Source: Crystallibacter permensis (GTDB lineage Bacteria > Actinomycetota > Actinomycetes > Actinomycetales > Micrococcaceae). From it: DNA of 64,000 nucleotides. This document shows positions 17,881 to 26,811 of the stretch, one piece after another (position 1 is the stretch's first letter; every line of letters begins with the position of its first letter). The position numbers and the translations under genes were made by a program. The stretch covers positions 1-64,000 of the forward strand of contig NZ_JAODLR010000001.1 of the NCBI RefSeq assembly GCF_025960875.1, read 5' to 3'. The notes below the pieces were generated by a model, which was given only the letters and a program-made list of their open reading frames with translations, made no database searches and was not told the origin of the DNA.

Positions 17881-18907
17881 CCCTCCTCCGTACGGATCGG
17901 CGTAACCGGAGCGGGCGCTGCTTCAGGCTGTCGATTGAAACCGCCAGGATGATGACGATGCCCTGGATGAGGAGTTGGGTGAAGAACGGAACGTTCATCA
18001 GGATCAGTCCAGTGGTAAGGACGCCGAGAATGACTGAACCGATGAGCGTACCGATGATTCGTCCACGTCCACCCATCAGGCTCGTGCCGCCGAGAACCAC
18101 CGCGGCAATGGCGGTCAGTTCGTAGCCTGTTCCCGCGGTGGGTTGTGCGGAGACAACGCGGGCCGAAAAGATGACACCGGCCAGTCCCGAGCAGGCTCCG
18201 GCGATGACGTAAACCGACAAGAGGACGCCTTTGACGTTGACGCCTGCCAGTCTCGCTGCCTCGGGGTTACCTCCTACGGCGTACACATGGCGTCCGTACC
18301 GGGTCCGCTCAAGGACAAACCATCCCACTACGTACACAACCACCATCACGATGACCGGTACTGGTATGCCCAGAACATAACCGTTACCGAAGTCACGGAA
18401 GTTCAACGCATTATCCACGACCGGCACACCGCCGGTCATGGTGTAGGCAAGGCCCCGATGGAAGATCATGGTTGCGAGTGTCACGATGAAGGCGGCCAGG
18501 GACATGTAGGCCACGAAGAACCCATTGATCGCACCGGCGGCGGCTCCTGCGAGTACTCCAAGAAGAATCGCGAACGGGGCGGGCACGCCATTCAGCGCCA
18601 CGAGTACGCTGGCCACCCCTGATACGGCGACTATCGAGCCGACCGACAGGTCGATCCCGGCGGTCAGAATGACGAAGGTCATGCCGGCAGCCAAAATGGC
18701 CGTCACCGAAATGGAGCGCGCGATGTTCAGAATGTTGTCAATCGACGCAAAGTTCGGCGCGATGATGATCATGAGCACAACCAGGATAAGCAGGACTGCC
18801 AGGATTCCTACCCGGTCCCACCATCGTGCAAAGTCGAACGGTTGCCGGTCATGGTCTTCGGTGGCGACCGGCGTCGCGGCGCGGTCGGACTGCGTGTTCT
18901 CGGTCAT
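17846..18907 (-). CDS. Ribose-type ABC transporter permease (RbsC family)
   Basis: The 353-residue membrane protein has the RbsC pattern of about ten helices with the family segments ILTAGIDLSVGSIVAVSGV, YAVGGNPEAARLAGVNV and GGTSLMGGRGRIIGTLIG. It forms the channel for a sugar brought by a periplasmic-type binding protein and driven by the ATPase encoded just before it. ATG at 18907 overlaps the ATPase stop (ATGA) with AAGGA six bases upstream. The long hydrophilic N-terminus (about 45 residues) is common in actinobacterial members. Function depends on a binding protein, and the operon's own copy is broken. Confidence 0.9.
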   Translation of the reverse strand: MTENTQSDRAATPVATEDHDRQPFDFARWWDRVGILAVLLILVVLMIIIAPNFASIDNILNIARSISVTAILAAGMTFVILTAGIDLSVGSIVAVSGVASVLVALNGVPAPFAILLGVLAGAAAGAINGFFVAYMSLAAFIVTLATMIFHRGLAYTMTGGVPVVDNALNFRDFGNGYVLGIPVPVIVMVVVYVVGWFVLERTRYGRHVYAVGGNPEAARLAGVNVKGVLLSVYVIAGACSGLAGVIFSARVVSAQPTAGTGYELTAIAAVVLGGTSLMGGRGRIIGTLIGSVILGVLTTGLILMNVPFFTQLLIQGIVIILAVSIDSLKQRPLRLRRSVRRRGDVGGQPITTS

Positions 18908-20424
18908 CGTGATCCTTCGTTGTCTGTGGCCGCCGTGCCGGTGGCGTGGAACATAACATCCTCTTCTGTCGCGGAGTCCGCGGCCATCTCCGCCACCACC
19001 CGGCCGGCGCGCATGACCAGGATGCGGTCGCTTATGCCGATGGCCTCCGGGAGGTCTGATGAGACCACTAGGATGGCCTTGCCCCGGGAGGCGAGTTCAT
19101 TAATGAGCTGGTAGATTTCGCTCTTCGCCCCAATATCGACCCCTCGCGTAGGCTCATCCAGGATCAGCACCTCAGACTCACGCATGAGCCAGCGGGCCAG
19201 CGCCGCCTTTTGCTGGTTGCCTCCGGAGAGCGCGCTGACGGGTAACTGAGCGGCATTGAGTCTCAGCCGGAGGCGCTCCATGCCTTTCTTCACCGACTGC
19301 CGGATACCGGGCCGGTCCAGCACGCCAAGGCGGGAGTGACGGTCCAGGGAGCTGATAGCGATGTTGTCTTCGACCGTGTGTTCAAGAAAGAGTGCCTGCT
19401 CCTTTCGGCTCTCCGGCACCATTGCGATACCGGCGGCAATGCCGGCCCGGGGTGAGGCCGAGTTGGCAGCGGCTCCGTTGATGAGCACCTCCCCTGACTC
19501 GGACTTGTCCGCGCCGAAGATGAGGCGGGCAAGTTCGGTGCGGCCGGAGCCGATCAGACCGGCAAGACACACAACTTCACCGCCGCGGACCTGCAGACTG
19601 GCCGGGCCCACCTCCGCACCACTGAGATCGCGGACATCCAGGACAACTTCACCGGGAGTACGCTGCTCATGGTGATAGAGGTCATCCACGGACCGGCCCA
19701 CCATCATGCGCACTACATCAGGCGGTCTGATATCACTCTTCTGCTTGGTGTCCACGTAGGTTCCATCACGCAGTACCGTTACGCGATCGGCCAGGTCCCA
19801 CACTTCCTCCATCCGGTGGGAGATGTAGATGAGCCCGACTCCGGCACTCCTCATCTCATTGAGGATGCGGTAGAGCGAAACGGCTTCACCCCGTGACAAA
19901 GCGGCGGTGGGTTCGTCAAGGACGAGAATTCGAGCTTCCTCGCTGATTGCGCGGGCGATCTCCACCATCTGCTGCAGGCCGACAGTGAGGTCACCGAGCG
20001 GACGGCGTGGGTCGATCTGGGAACCGATGCGTTGAAGCTTTTCCCGGGCGGCCCGGGTCATGGCCCGCCGGTCCAGAACGCCGAACTGCCCCTTGGGCTC
20101 CCGCCCCAGCGCGAGGTTTTCGGCCACGGTCATGGTGGGTACCGTGTTCAGCTCCTGGTGGATTATCGCAATCCCGTGCGCCCTTGCCTCCTGCGGAGAA
20201 CGAATCTCAATCTCCTGGCCGTCGAGCAGGATGCGCCCGGCATCACGATGCTCGTTTCCGGCGAGGATCTTCATCAGCGTTGATTTGCCGGCGCCGTTCT
20301 CACCCATGAGGGCGTGAATTTCGCCCGCATATAGGTCGAAGTGCACCGAGTTAAGAGCCAGCGTGGCCCCGTAACGTTTGGTGACGCCGTCGACCTTCAA
20401 CAGCGGTTGAGGATTAGTTGTCAT
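18904..20424 (-). CDS. Sugar ABC transporter ATP-binding protein (RbsA/MglA family)
   Basis: The 506-residue protein has two fused nucleotide-binding domains. The first has Walker A GENGAGKST (about 40-48), Walker B LVLDEPTAALS and the Q-loop. The second has the usual degenerate Walker A GLIGSGRTEL, the signature SGGNQQKAALARWL and Walker B LILDEPTRGVD. It powers import of a pentose- or hexose-type sugar with the permease at 17846. The start has only a weak upstream signal. It lies 46 bp after the remains of the binding-protein gene. Confidence 0.92.
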   Translation of the reverse strand: MTTNPQPLLKVDGVTKRYGATLALNSVHFDLYAGEIHALMGENGAGKSTLMKILAGNEHRDAGRILLDGQEIEIRSPQEARAHGIAIIHQELNTVPTMTVAENLALGREPKGQFGVLDRRAMTRAAREKLQRIGSQIDPRRPLGDLTVGLQQMVEIARAISEEARILVLDEPTAALSRGEAVSLYRILNEMRSAGVGLIYISHRMEEVWDLADRVTVLRDGTYVDTKQKSDIRPPDVVRMMVGRSVDDLYHHEQRTPGEVVLDVRDLSGAEVGPASLQVRGGEVVCLAGLIGSGRTELARLIFGADKSESGEVLINGAAANSASPRAGIAAGIAMVPESRKEQALFLEHTVEDNIAISSLDRHSRLGVLDRPGIRQSVKKGMERLRLRLNAAQLPVSALSGGNQQKAALARWLMRESEVLILDEPTRGVDIGAKSEIYQLINELASRGKAILVVSSDLPEAIGISDRILVMRAGRVVAEMAADSATEEDVMFHATGTAATDNEGSR

Positions 20425-20469
20425 GGCGCCGTCTTTCGTTAGTACCGGGAGGGCAGGATTGTCGGTGCA

Positions 20470-21146
20470 TTACCATCCCTCGTATTCGTCCACGTTTTCG
20501 CGGGTCACCAGCTCGCTGGGAATGAGGATGGTGGTTTCCTCCAGCTCCTCACCCCGAAGAATGGTTTGCGCGGCTTCGACGCCCTGCCGGACCATCTCGG
20601 CTGGGTCTTGGGTGGCGGTCGCAACAAACGGTGAACCCTCGCGCTTGAGTTCATCGACGGCGGCCGGGCTGCCGTCTACACCGGTGATGATGATCTGCTC
20701 GCTGAGGCCGGCCTGTTCAACGGCGAGTACCGCGCCAAGTGCGGAGGGGTCGTTCATCTGGCTGGAGTATCCACCGCGATGACGATGACGCCCGCTTGCT
20801 TCGCACGTTCAATAGCTGGTGCAATACCCGCCTGGTGGACAGCGCTGATGACAATGAGGTCCACACCGCCCTGGATGAAGGCGTCGATCTGTGTGCTTTG
20901 ATTAGCCAGGTCCAGGCGTGCATCCTGCACGTTGAGGGTGGCGTCGAGTTCTTCCGCGGCTTCTTCGGCGCCCTTCACCATGGCGGCGAAGAAGGGATTG
21001 GATAGGTCCTGCACCATCAGGGCCATGGACTCGATGGATTCGGGCGGAGGGGCGGCTTCGGTTGGTGCCGACGTGCACCCAACCATGCCGAGGGTGGCAG
21101 CCACGCTCACGGTGGCCGCGATGGAGCGGTACCGGATGGTATTCAT
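20470..21146 (-). pseudogene. Sugar-binding lipoprotein (RbsB family) with internal deletion
   Basis: The first part (from ATG 21146) is an intact lipoprotein start with a lipobox-like MVGC and the RbsB opening MALMVQDLSNPFFAAMVKGAEEA, running to VIVIAVDTPA at about 20758. The frame then shifts. The next frame resumes directly at MNDPSALGAVLAVEQAG and runs to a normal C-terminus (YEGW, stop 20470). In intact family members about 85-90 residues lie between these two points (the domain-crossing middle part). The total of about 225 codons versus 310-330 confirms a deletion that is also out of frame. The ABC importer of this operon therefore probably lacks its receptor. ATG overlaps the lacI stop and has AAAGGAG upstream. 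Confidence 0.85.
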
Positions 21147-22234
21147 AGGGCTCCTTTATCGGATTGTTCTAAATTGAGGGGTACACAGCCACAGGACCTT
21201 CGAATGATCAGGTTGGAACCAACCTCACGGCGGTCCTCCGGGCGGTACCGCGGTGTGGCTTCCCCGTTCCCCGCGGTCTCGGCCTGTTCGTCGATAAGGC
21301 GGGTCAAAATGGTGGCGGCAATTTCGCCGATATGTTTGCTGTCCTCATTGAGGACAGTCATCGGTGGATTCACGAATGGGGCCCAAGGGAATTCGTCGAA
21401 AGCCACCAGCGCAACTTCGTCCGGGACCCGGATGCCGTGGCCATGTAGGACGTCCAAGGCGCCGCGGAGAAGTGGATTGTTTCCGGCGATCACGGCGCGT
21501 GGTGGTTTCGAACCGTTGGCCGCCAGATGGGCGGAAAGTGCGCGGGCGGCCGAGTCAGGATCGTTTTCGCACTCGATAACCGTTAGTCGTGCACCGGTGT
21601 TGGCGGCTGCCGCGGTGATGCCGCGTTGACGCTCCGCCCTGGTTGACCAGCGGGATGGATACATAAGCAGCGCCCAGTCCTCATAGCCGTGCTCTCCGAG
21701 GTGGTTGCCTACAGCCAGGCTCGCGGCGTAGTTGTCCGTCGTCACACTGGCTGCATCCCGAACGCCTTTCGGCGGGCTTGAATCCACAAAGACCACAGGA
21801 ATTCCCCAGCTCTCAAGCAGCCGGACGTTATCGAGGCTAAGAATCAGCGTGGAGACGACTCCCGCGGTTCGCGCCTGGATGATGTCCTGCACAATAGCGT
21901 TCTCGGCCTCAGCTGAATAGACGCCGTCCGTAGCGAGGTCAGCCACCACCGCGCTCCGCCCCGATGCCCGCAGGACCTGCTGGACACCACTCATCATGTC
22001 GATGTAATAGTAATTCGAGGTGCTGGCCGTCATCACGGTGACCGATGCAGAGGTGTTCCTGCGCAGCTGTTGGGCCGCTCGGTTGGGCACATACCCCATT
22101 TCCCGGGCGGTGCGAAGAACTGCCTCCCGGCTGGCTTTGGAGACGCCACCGGCGTTGTTGAGGGCGCGCGAGACGGTATAGACGGACAAGCCTGAAGCGG
22201 CGCTGACGTCCACCAAGGTCGGCTTCTTGGGCAC
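21143..22234 (-). CDS. LacI family transcriptional regulator
   Basis: The 363-residue protein has the LacI helix-turn-helix and hinge (PTLVDVSAASGLSVYTVSRA, then MGYVPNRAAQQLRRN) and a periplasmic-binding-protein-like sensor domain. It starts with GTG behind GAGGAG. Unusually for the family it is the first gene of the operon it probably controls: its stop overlaps the start of the binding-protein gene. Two LacI-type operators lie about 60-85 bp upstream, consistent with autoregulation. The extended C-terminus (EDRREVGSNLIIRRSCGC) is typical of sensors for sugars or sugar derivatives. Confidence 0.92.
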   Translation of the reverse strand: MPKKPTLVDVSAASGLSVYTVSRALNNAGGVSKASREAVLRTAREMGYVPNRAAQQLRRNTSASVTVMTASTSNYYYIDMMSGVQQVLRASGRSAVVADLATDGVYSAEAENAIVQDIIQARTAGVVSTLILSLDNVRLLESWGIPVVFVDSSPPKGVRDAASVTTDNYAASLAVGNHLGEHGYEDWALLMYPSRWSTRAERQRGITAAAANTGARLTVIECENDPDSAARALSAHLAANGSKPPRAVIAGNNPLLRGALDVLHGHGIRVPDEVALVAFDEFPWAPFVNPPMTVLNEDSKHIGEIAATILTRLIDEQAETAGNGEATPRYRPEDRREVGSNLIIRRSCGCVPLNLEQSDKGAL

Positions 22235-22292
22235 CTTCTTGATCTCCTCGCATGTAGGTCTATGAGGGACATCTCCTAGATTGAAGGCGTCC

Positions 22293-22317
22293 CTAAACGT
22301 TTAGCAATAAACGTTTA
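22293..22317. promoter_or_regulatory. Tandem LacI-family operators
   Basis: CTAAACGTTTAG (22293-22304) and TAAACGTTTA (22308-22317) are near-identical palindromes with the central CG typical of LacI-family sites, 14 bp apart. They lie just upstream of the lacI-led ABC operon. Confidence 0.8.
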
Positions 22318-22361
22318 GGAAGATGTTATGCGCATCACACAACTTCCGTCAATAGGTCACT

Positions 22362-22738
22362 GTTGACTCATAGATAACCTCCGCGTATGCGGATACGTTG
22401 CCTCGTTTGAAAACCTCCGTCTAGCGGGGTGTCGACGTACGGCAGGGGCCCGCACCGTCAGCAGGTGGGGCCTCTACCCGGTCGCGTCCTTTTCATCGGG
22501 CGACGTTCGGTCTTCACAGGAAGGTACGGTATGACGACCGAAGTGGGTATGCCCGGGAAACCCGCGACCTGCATGGCGTGCTGCGGGCGATCCTGCGGAT
22601 CCGCGGTGTAACCGCACCGCAACATCCCTCTCCCTCGCGATCACATTCCCTACCGCGTCCAACCGCTGCTGCGAACGCTGGGGGAATCACTCCCCCGCCC
22701 AGTCTGACTACACGGCCAGGTACCGATAACGGCGCATA
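22362..22738. mobile_element. Degenerate insertion-sequence relic (copy C)
   Basis: It begins with the same roughly 70-bp end block as copy A: GTTGACTCATAGA, then AACCTCCGCGTATGCGG and AACCTCCGTCTAGCGG. It ends with the 16-mer CCGATAACGGCGCATA (22723-22738). The roughly 290 bp inside show no transposase sequence and no credible gene. It is either a deleted copy of the element at 1680 or a small non-autonomous relative. It separates the LacI operon from ridA and the taurine block. Confidence 0.55.
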
Positions 22739-22869
22739 TGACACCAGTAGACGCTTCGTGGATGACTGCGGAGAGGTAGACCTTCTGGAAGGGGCAACGG
22801 ATGCCCAGTTAGTGTGCGGCGGCGACAAGGTGCTGGCTCTGGTTCCAAGGAATGTCGGCGCGCGAAGAC

Positions 22870-23205
22870 TTATACAGCGCCGACGGCTGTTACTTCTACC
22901 CTCATCCCTTCGACCGCGAGGGCGGAAACCTGAACGGCGCATCGTGAGGGAAAGGGCCGCGGAACAGTGCGTTCATAAAATTGGTTGAAAGCCACGCGAT
23001 CCGCGATGTCGGTCAAGTAAATCGTGAGATGGACCAGACGATCCATCGAGGATCCGGCCTGGGTCAGAACCGCGTCCAGGTTGGCGAAGATCTGCTCCGT
23101 CTGGTCATTGACGTTGCCGGTCTCGATGCTGCCGTCCTCGCGGCGGGGAATGACAGTGGCGTAGACGAGGCCGCCGGCAACCACGGCACGCGAGGCGAGG
23201 GGCAT
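22870..23205 (-). CDS. RidA family protein, short at the N-terminus
   Basis: The 111-residue product shows the Rid/YjgF core from SRAVVAGGLVYA to FPSRCAVQVSALAVEGMRVEVTAV, including the conserved catalytic-site arginine in PSRCAVQV. Rid proteins hydrolyse reactive enamines and imines made by PLP enzymes and amino acid oxidases. Family members usually have about 10-15 more residues at the start. Here the ATG lies six bases from a hairpin and has no ribosome site, so the 5' end may have been lost or the gene may be read through from dadA. Being next to dadA, it would be suited to dealing with imino acids from D-alanine oxidation. It may be a pseudogene. Confidence 0.7.
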   Translation of the reverse strand: MPLASRAVVAGGLVYATVIPRREDGSIETGNVNDQTEQIFANLDAVLTQAGSSMDRLVHLTIYLTDIADRVAFNQFYERTVPRPFPSRCAVQVSALAVEGMRVEVTAVGAV

Positions 23206-23210
23206 AGGGC

Positions 23211-23256
23211 GACGCTGGCGACTGGTCCGGGGAATGGGGGCCCAGTCGCCAGCGTC
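23211..23256 (-). terminator. Hairpin between dadA and ridA
   Basis: GACGCTGGCGACTGG (23211-23225) and CCAGTCGCCAGCGTC (23242-23256) form a perfect 15-bp stem around a 16-base loop, 20 bp after the dadA stop. It is probably a terminator or attenuator; no clear T-run follows. Confidence 0.65.
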
Positions 23257-23275
23257 ACGGGCAGTACAGGGTTGG

Positions 23276-24667
23276 TCAGCGGAGGGGGTCGAAGCGGCGC
23301 ATGACGGTGGGGGTGCTGTCGCCGGTCATGGAGGCGGCGAGCATTTTGCCGGTGAGCGGGCCGAGGGCGACGCCCCACATGCCGTGGCCGCCGGCCACGT
23401 GGACACGGGAGGACTTGGTGGCGCCGATCAGCGGTAGGCCGTCCGTGGTGCAGGGGCGGGAGCCGACCCATTCCTCCTTGCGGTCCTGCCAGGCGATGCC
23501 CTTGAACATCGGCGTAGCCGCGTCGATGATGGCCTTGATCCGGCGCGGGTCCAGCGGTGCGTCTGCGTCGCGGAATTCCATCATGCCGGCCACGCGGAAG
23601 CGATCCCCGAGCGGGGTACAGGCGACACGCTGCGCCGGGAAGTAGATAGGGTGGGTGGGCATGACCTCTGGAACCACGGTGAAGCTGTAGCCGCGGCCGG
23701 CCTGCACGACCCGCTTGACACCGAACCGGCGGGCGAGCTTGCCCATCCAAGCACCGCTGGCGATCACCACGTTGTCGGCCTGGAGCAGGCGGCTGTCCGC
23801 GGCGATCACGCGGACGCCGGTGCCGTCGTCCCGGATGTCCACGACGTCGAAGCCGCTGATGATTTCGGCGCCGCGGGCCTTGACTGACTCGGCGAGGGAC
23901 TCCATGAACTTCGGCGGGTTGATGAAGCGCTGGTCGCGGATCTGCACGCCGGCCCGGACACCGGAACCCAGTGTCGGTTCGAGGGCGCGGAGCTCGTCGC
24001 CGTCCACCAGGTTGTAGTCCACGGTGCCGCCGGCGCGGCGCACCGCGTCGAACTCGTGGACCAGGGCGTCGCGGTGCTTGTGCGAGACGAAGCCGGCGAG
24101 GAACGGGTCGGCCACCCTGGTAGGCTCGCCGACTGCGCCGTTGGAGGTTGGGGCCGCGGCGGTCAGGGTCGTGGTCCCGGCGCGGGTGGTGGTTGTGGTG
24201 CCGGAGGCTGCGCTGTCGCCAGTGGTGCCGGCCGCCGTCGTCGTTGTTTGCTGGGAAGTGTTGAGGAGGTTGCCGCCTTCGGCGAGTTCGTCGTAGGCGT
24301 CCATGCCGATGCGGTTGACCTCGGTGAAGACTTCCATGGCCTCGCGCCATTTCCCGGGGGTGCAGTGGCGGGCGAAGCCGATCAGGAAGCGCAGCAGCTG
24401 CGGGTTGGCGGAGAGCGGGATGTAGAGCGGGGAGGACGGATCGAGCATGGCCTTGAGCCCGTAGCTCAGGACCGCCGGTTCGCTCAGGGGCAGGGTCAGC
24501 GCGGGGGTCAGCCAGCCGGCGTTGCCCCAGGAGGATCCGGAGGCGACGCCTTCCTTGTCGACCACCGTGACCTGCACGCCGCGTTCCTGCAGGTACCAGG
24601 CGGTGGAGAGTCCCACCATGCCCGCGCCTACCACCACTACTTGCTCAGGCGCCTTCGAGTTACCCAT
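23276..24667 (-). CDS. dadA: D-amino acid dehydrogenase (DadA type) with a Thr-rich insertion
   Basis: The 463-residue FAD enzyme has an N-terminal VVVGAGMVGLSTAWYLQERG dinucleotide motif, the GSSWGNAGWLTP segment, and a C-terminal GGHGMWGVALGPLTGKMLA. It matches DadA, which oxidises D-alanine to pyruvate and ammonia and passes electrons to the respiratory chain. Residues about 134-182 (24122-24268) are a Thr/Ala/Ser/Gly-rich stretch with runs such as TTTTAAGTTG and SGTTTTTRAGTTTLT that DadA proteins do not normally have. It lies between the family segments AYDELAEGG and RVADPFLAGF and looks like a flexible surface loop. ATG follows GGAG. It lies in the same direction as xsc, 141 bp after it; alanine racemase in the tpa operon could supply its D-alanine. 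Confidence 0.88.
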   Translation of the reverse strand: MGNSKAPEQVVVVGAGMVGLSTAWYLQERGVQVTVVDKEGVASGSSWGNAGWLTPALTLPLSEPAVLSYGLKAMLDPSSPLYIPLSANPQLLRFLIGFARHCTPGKWREAMEVFTEVNRIGMDAYDELAEGGNLLNTSQQTTTTAAGTTGDSAASGTTTTTRAGTTTLTAAAPTSNGAVGEPTRVADPFLAGFVSHKHRDALVHEFDAVRRAGGTVDYNLVDGDELRALEPTLGSGVRAGVQIRDQRFINPPKFMESLAESVKARGAEIISGFDVVDIRDDGTGVRVIAADSRLLQADNVVIASGAWMGKLARRFGVKRVVQAGRGYSFTVVPEVMPTHPIYFPAQRVACTPLGDRFRVAGMMEFRDADAPLDPRRIKAIIDAATPMFKGIAWQDRKEEWVGSRPCTTDGLPLIGATKSSRVHVAGGHGMWGVALGPLTGKMLAASMTGDSTPTVMRRFDPLR

Positions 24668-24717
24668 TGTGTTCTCCGATCAGTGCTTCAGTTGGTGCCA
24701 ATCCTGTTTTTGTGTGC

Positions 24718-24755
24718 GGCAGGCCGGTGCCACCCCCACGGGGCACCGGCCTGCC
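24718..24755. terminator. Hairpin after xsc
   Basis: GGCAGGCCGGTGCC (24718-24731) and GGCACCGGCCTGCC (24742-24755) make a perfect 14-bp stem with a 10-base loop between xsc and dadA. It may reduce transcription into dadA. No T-run follows in the xsc direction. Confidence 0.65.
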
Positions 24756-24808
24756 TGTCCTGCTAGGTGGAGCTGATTCGAGCCGTTGGCTTCGAACCGT
24801 TGCCCGGT

Positions 24809-26617
24809 TTAGACGTAGTCCTTGTACTTCTCGAGCATGCGGACCGGCTTCTTCAGGGCGTCGCGGCGGAACGGGTCGCCCAGTTCGCGGGTGCACATGA
24901 CCTCGATGACCGTGGTGACGCCGTCGTTCATTTGGGCGTTCAGGGCGTCCTTCAGCGCGGCGCCAACGTTCTCCAGCTGGTCCACCACGATGCCCTCGGC
25001 ACCCATGGAGCGGGCCATCTCGGCGAAGCTTTCGCCGTCGTTATCGAGCTCGCCGGCAACGAAGCGGCGGTTGTAGAACTCCACCTGGTTCTTCTTCTCC
25101 GCGCCCCACTGGCGGTTGCGGAAGACGATGGCGGTGACCGGGATGTTGTGCCGGACGGCGGTGAGGACCTCGCCCATGCTCATGGCCCAGGCACCGTCGC
25201 CGGCGTAGGCCACGGCGGGACGCTCCGGGGCGGCGGCCTTGGCACCGATGATGGTGGGCAGGGCGTAGCCGCAGTTGCCGAAGCTCATCGGGGCGAAGAA
25301 GCTGCGTGGCTTCTCGAAGCGCAGGTAGCTGTGTGCCACCGAGTTGATGTTGCCGATGTCGGTGGAGATCATGACATCCTCCGGCATGGCCAGCTCCAAC
25401 TCGCGCAGGACCTGGCGCGGGTGCAGCCAGTTGCCCTCCTCGTGCTTGGCCTCCTCGATGACGTCCAGGCTGTACTCGTCCTGCTCGTGCGTCCAGGCGC
25501 TGAGTTCCTGCTCCCACGCGTCCTTCTCCGCCTTGATCCGCGCGGCGCGCTCTGCCTTGGTGGCGTCGCTGGTCAGCGTGCGGTCGGCGAGGAGCTGGGT
25601 GAGTTCGGTGGCGACGGCCTTCGCATCGCCGCAGATGCCGACGTCGATTTTCTTGACCAGGCCGAGCATGGTGTGGTCCGCGTCCACTTGGATGATCTTC
25701 GCGTTCTCGGGCCAGTAGGCCTGCCCGTACTGCGGCAGCGTGCCGAACGGGCCCAGCCGGGTGCCGAGGGCGATAACGACGTCGGCCTCCGAGATGAGCT
25801 TCATGCCCGCCTTGGATCCTTGGTAACCCAGCGGGCCGCACCACAGGGGGTGGCTGGCGGGGAAGGAATCGTTGTGCTGGTAGCTATTGACCACCGGGGC
25901 GCCGAGGCGTTCGGCGAGCGCCTTGCACTCCTCGACGCCGTCGGCCATGACCACGCCGCCGCCGGAGACGATGACCGGGGCCTTGGCCGTGGCGATCAGC
26001 TCGGCCGCCGCCTCCAGGCTTTCCTTGCCGCCGGCGCCGCGGTCCACCCGGCGGGGCTTGGCGATTTCGGTGGTGATCTCGCCGTAGAAGTAGTCGCGCG
26101 GGATGTTCAGCTGGGTGGGGCCGTTCTCGCTCATGGCGCGGTCGAAGCAGCGGGCGGTGAACTCGGCCATGCGGGCGGGGTTGACCACGTGGCCCTGGTA
26201 CTTGGTGAACTCCTGGAACATGGGCAGCTGGTTGGCTTCCTGGAAGCCGCCGAGGCCGATGCCGTTGGTGCCCGCCTCCGGGGTCACGATGACCACCGGG
26301 CTGTGCGCCCAGTAGGCGGCGGCGATGCCGGTCACGCAGTTGCTGATGCCGGGGCCGTTCTGGCCGATCACCACGCCGTGGCGGCCGCTGGCCCGGGCGT
26401 AGCCGTCAGCCATGTGGGCGGCGCCCTGCTCGTGGACTACAGGGACCAGCCGGATGCCGGCGGGGGCGAAGATGTCCATGGCGTCCATGAAGGCCGAGCC
26501 CATAATGCCGAAAATGTCCGTGACATCGTTGGAGACCATGGTCTCGACGAAGGCCTCCGACGGGGTCATCTTCTGGACGCCCTGGACGACCTCCCGGCCC
26601 GTGTTCTGCTCGCTCAT
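24809..26617 (-). CDS. xsc: Sulfoacetaldehyde acetyltransferase
   Basis: The 602-residue thiamine-diphosphate enzyme converts sulfoacetaldehyde and phosphate to acetyl phosphate and sulfite, the carbon-sulfur cleavage step of taurine breakdown. Visible signatures are the early MTPSEAFVETMVSNDVTDIF, IMGSAFMDAMDIF, the catalytic glutamate region VVHEQGAAHMADGYARASG, and the ThDP/Mg site AYAGDGAWAMSMGEVLTAV. These distinguish Xsc from acetolactate synthases. Start: ATG 26617 with AAAGGAG; the frame open to 26740 has no ribosome site. Divergent from an IclR regulator, with a 194-bp shared promoter region. Together with tpa and pta elsewhere in the window it completes taurine to acetyl-CoA. Confidence 0.95.
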   Translation of the reverse strand: MSEQNTGREVVQGVQKMTPSEAFVETMVSNDVTDIFGIMGSAFMDAMDIFAPAGIRLVPVVHEQGAAHMADGYARASGRHGVVIGQNGPGISNCVTGIAAAYWAHSPVVIVTPEAGTNGIGLGGFQEANQLPMFQEFTKYQGHVVNPARMAEFTARCFDRAMSENGPTQLNIPRDYFYGEITTEIAKPRRVDRGAGGKESLEAAAELIATAKAPVIVSGGGVVMADGVEECKALAERLGAPVVNSYQHNDSFPASHPLWCGPLGYQGSKAGMKLISEADVVIALGTRLGPFGTLPQYGQAYWPENAKIIQVDADHTMLGLVKKIDVGICGDAKAVATELTQLLADRTLTSDATKAERAARIKAEKDAWEQELSAWTHEQDEYSLDVIEEAKHEEGNWLHPRQVLRELELAMPEDVMISTDIGNINSVAHSYLRFEKPRSFFAPMSFGNCGYALPTIIGAKAAAPERPAVAYAGDGAWAMSMGEVLTAVRHNIPVTAIVFRNRQWGAEKKNQVEFYNRRFVAGELDNDGESFAEMARSMGAEGIVVDQLENVGAALKDALNAQMNDGVTTVIEVMCTRELGDPFRRDALKKPVRMLEKYKDYV

Positions 26618-26743
26618 AACAACTCTCCTTTGAATCGTGCCGCCGCGCTGGGCGATAAGAAGTTCCAAAAAATGATTCGGATTGCTCCCGAAAACGGGAC
26701 TGGCACCAACATATGCGGTCTGGATCACATCGGTCAACACATA

Positions 26744-26788
26744 TTCCGTTTTTTCTTCCCAGTGATACTATTTTTTGAAACAGCGGAA
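26744..26788. promoter_or_regulatory. Inverted repeat in the xsc/iclR divergent promoter
   Basis: TTCCGTTTTTTC (26744-26755) and GAAACAGCGGAA (26777-26788) are inverted copies matching in 10 of 12 positions. They lie between the divergent xsc and iclR starts, an expected place for IclR binding. Pattern only. Confidence 0.4.
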
Positions 26789-26811
26789 CATTTTCTCGGC
26801 AAGGAGGCATC

